This document shows, piece by piece, positions 6,137 to 6,545 of a DNA stretch of 6,545 bases. How positions within the stretch are numbered: position 1 is the first letter of the stretch; each line of letters begins with the position of its first letter. The position numbers were made by a program, and so were the translations under genes. The stretch spans positions 1 through 6,545 of the forward strand of contig CAKULN010000088.1 of assembly GCA_934667175.1 (NCBI GenBank). Direction: 5' to 3'. The notes under the pieces were generated by a model. That model made no database searches. It worked only from the letters and a program-made list of their open reading frames with translations, and was not told the origin of the DNA. The stretch is from an uncultured Bacteroidales bacterium (GTDB lineage Bacteria; Bacteroidota; Bacteroidia; Bacteroidales; UBA932).

Positions 6137-6144
6137 CAAAGCTA
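6137..6144 (-). promoter_or_regulatory. Bacteroidota -7 element for the HxlR regulator
   Basis: TAGCTTTG on the minus strand matches TAnnTTTG exactly, in the 170-base gap after the upstream hydrolase gene. The -33 region has no good TTTG at the usual spacing. A start near 6130 would give a leader of about 55 nt to the ATG at 6075. No strong terminator for the upstream gene was seen in this gap, so read-through is possible. Confidence 0.4.
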
Positions 6145-6245
6145 TGCAAAATTAATGAATATGCACGAATATCAAGCCATTCCCTTCCAAAATGACCTCC
6201 GTCTACCTTGGAAGAGAATGACCCGGAACCGAATATGCAAGTCCT

Positions 6246-6545
6246 CTATTTGCAGAGTGCCTCCGCCAGAGCATCAACTCCTTCCTCGCCTGCGAGTCCC
6301 GGATAGGCGGCCTTGAGCTGTGCCGAGAATGTCTTCGCATCCGGTTTGCCCGCAAGGAGTTCCAGAATCTTGCGGAGATAGTTGATTCTGAACTCCAGAG
6401 CGGCCCTGTCAGCCACACCGCCATGGGAACCGAGCCAAACGGTCGCCTCAGATTTTGATGCCGCAACGAGACCTTCGAGGGCCTGGCCGACAGCCTCAGG
6501 CGAAGAGATCTGGAGCGTGTTCATGTGGGCCTTTGCCGGTGCCCA
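6246..6545 (-). CDS. Probable MBL-fold metallohydrolase, C-terminal 99 residues only
   Basis: The frame is open to the right edge and begins WAPAKAHMNTLQ, so the Met at 6524 is probably internal rather than a start. The end of the protein fits the C-terminal part of MBL-fold metallohydrolases: an H in AKAHM, then TVWLGSHGG (residues about 35-43) in the place of the late metal-binding GHG motif, followed by a helical tail with FRINYLRKIL, FSAQLKAAYPGLAGEEG and ALAEAL. Families of this kind often end with a YL helix, a YP motif and a closing helix. The zinc-binding HxHxDH motif would be outside the window, so the assignment rests on weak pattern matching. If instead the Met at 6524 were the start, this would be a small 92-residue protein of unknown function. 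The HxlR gene lies downstream on the same strand and may regulate it. Confidence 0.55.
   Translation of the reverse strand, partial: WAPAKAHMNTLQISSPEAVGQALEGLVAASKSEATVWLGSHGGVADRAALEFRINYLRKILELLAGKPDAKTFSAQLKAAYPGLAGEEGVDALAEALCK

Noticed and set aside
5770..6316. Plus-strand reading frames opposite the HxlR gene
   Set aside because: They are antisense to a recognised regulator and its promoter region, with compositions typical of shadow frames.

Overview
The window looks like chromosomal DNA from a Bacteroidota (Bacteroidales) bacterium of moderate GC content. The evidence is a PF14905-type TonB-dependent outer membrane receptor, lipoproteins with Bacteroidota-style lipoboxes, little Shine-Dalgarno signal, and promoter-like TAnnTTTG (-7) elements. 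No rRNA, tRNA, CRISPR array, transposase or integrase was found.

Left part (1-1852, minus strand): a short lipoprotein overlaps by an ATGA junction with a TonB-dependent receptor that runs off the left edge. The lipoprotein looks like only the first 60 or so residues of a much longer TPR-type regulatory lipoprotein, so it may be a remnant or a short leader gene coupled to the receptor. A promoter-like sequence lies just upstream.

Centre-left (1853-3600): a gap of about 300 bases holds that promoter, short inverted and tandem repeats, and one copy of an 84-bp degenerate repeat. Next comes a single plus-strand gene for a secreted lipoprotein with an apparent IPT/TIG-like N-terminal region and a possible beta-propeller body. 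A second copy of the 84-bp repeat follows, in the same orientation, so the lipoprotein gene sits between two direct repeats (58 of 84 positions identical without gaps). The second copy supplies the stop codon of the next gene.

Centre-right (3573-5640, minus strand): a likely two-gene operon. The first gene encodes an AlbA_2/GHKL ATPase-like DNA-binding protein with a winged-helix-like tail and a 4 x 4-residue tandem-repeat linker. The second encodes an O6-methylguanine-DNA methyltransferase (Ogt/MGMT). A promoter-like TATCTTTG and a palindrome over the start codon suggest regulation at the start of the operon.

Right part (5695-6545, minus strand): an HxlR-family regulator with a conserved N-terminal cysteine, preceded by its own TAGCTTTG element, and the C-terminal end of what is probably an MBL-fold metallohydrolase running off the right edge.

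No complete new multi-gene system is evident. The most unusual items are the repeat pair around the lipoprotein gene, the truncated regulator-like lipoprotein coupled to the receptor, the AlbA_2-ATPase/Ogt pairing with its start-site palindrome, and the promoter flanked by short inverted repeats.
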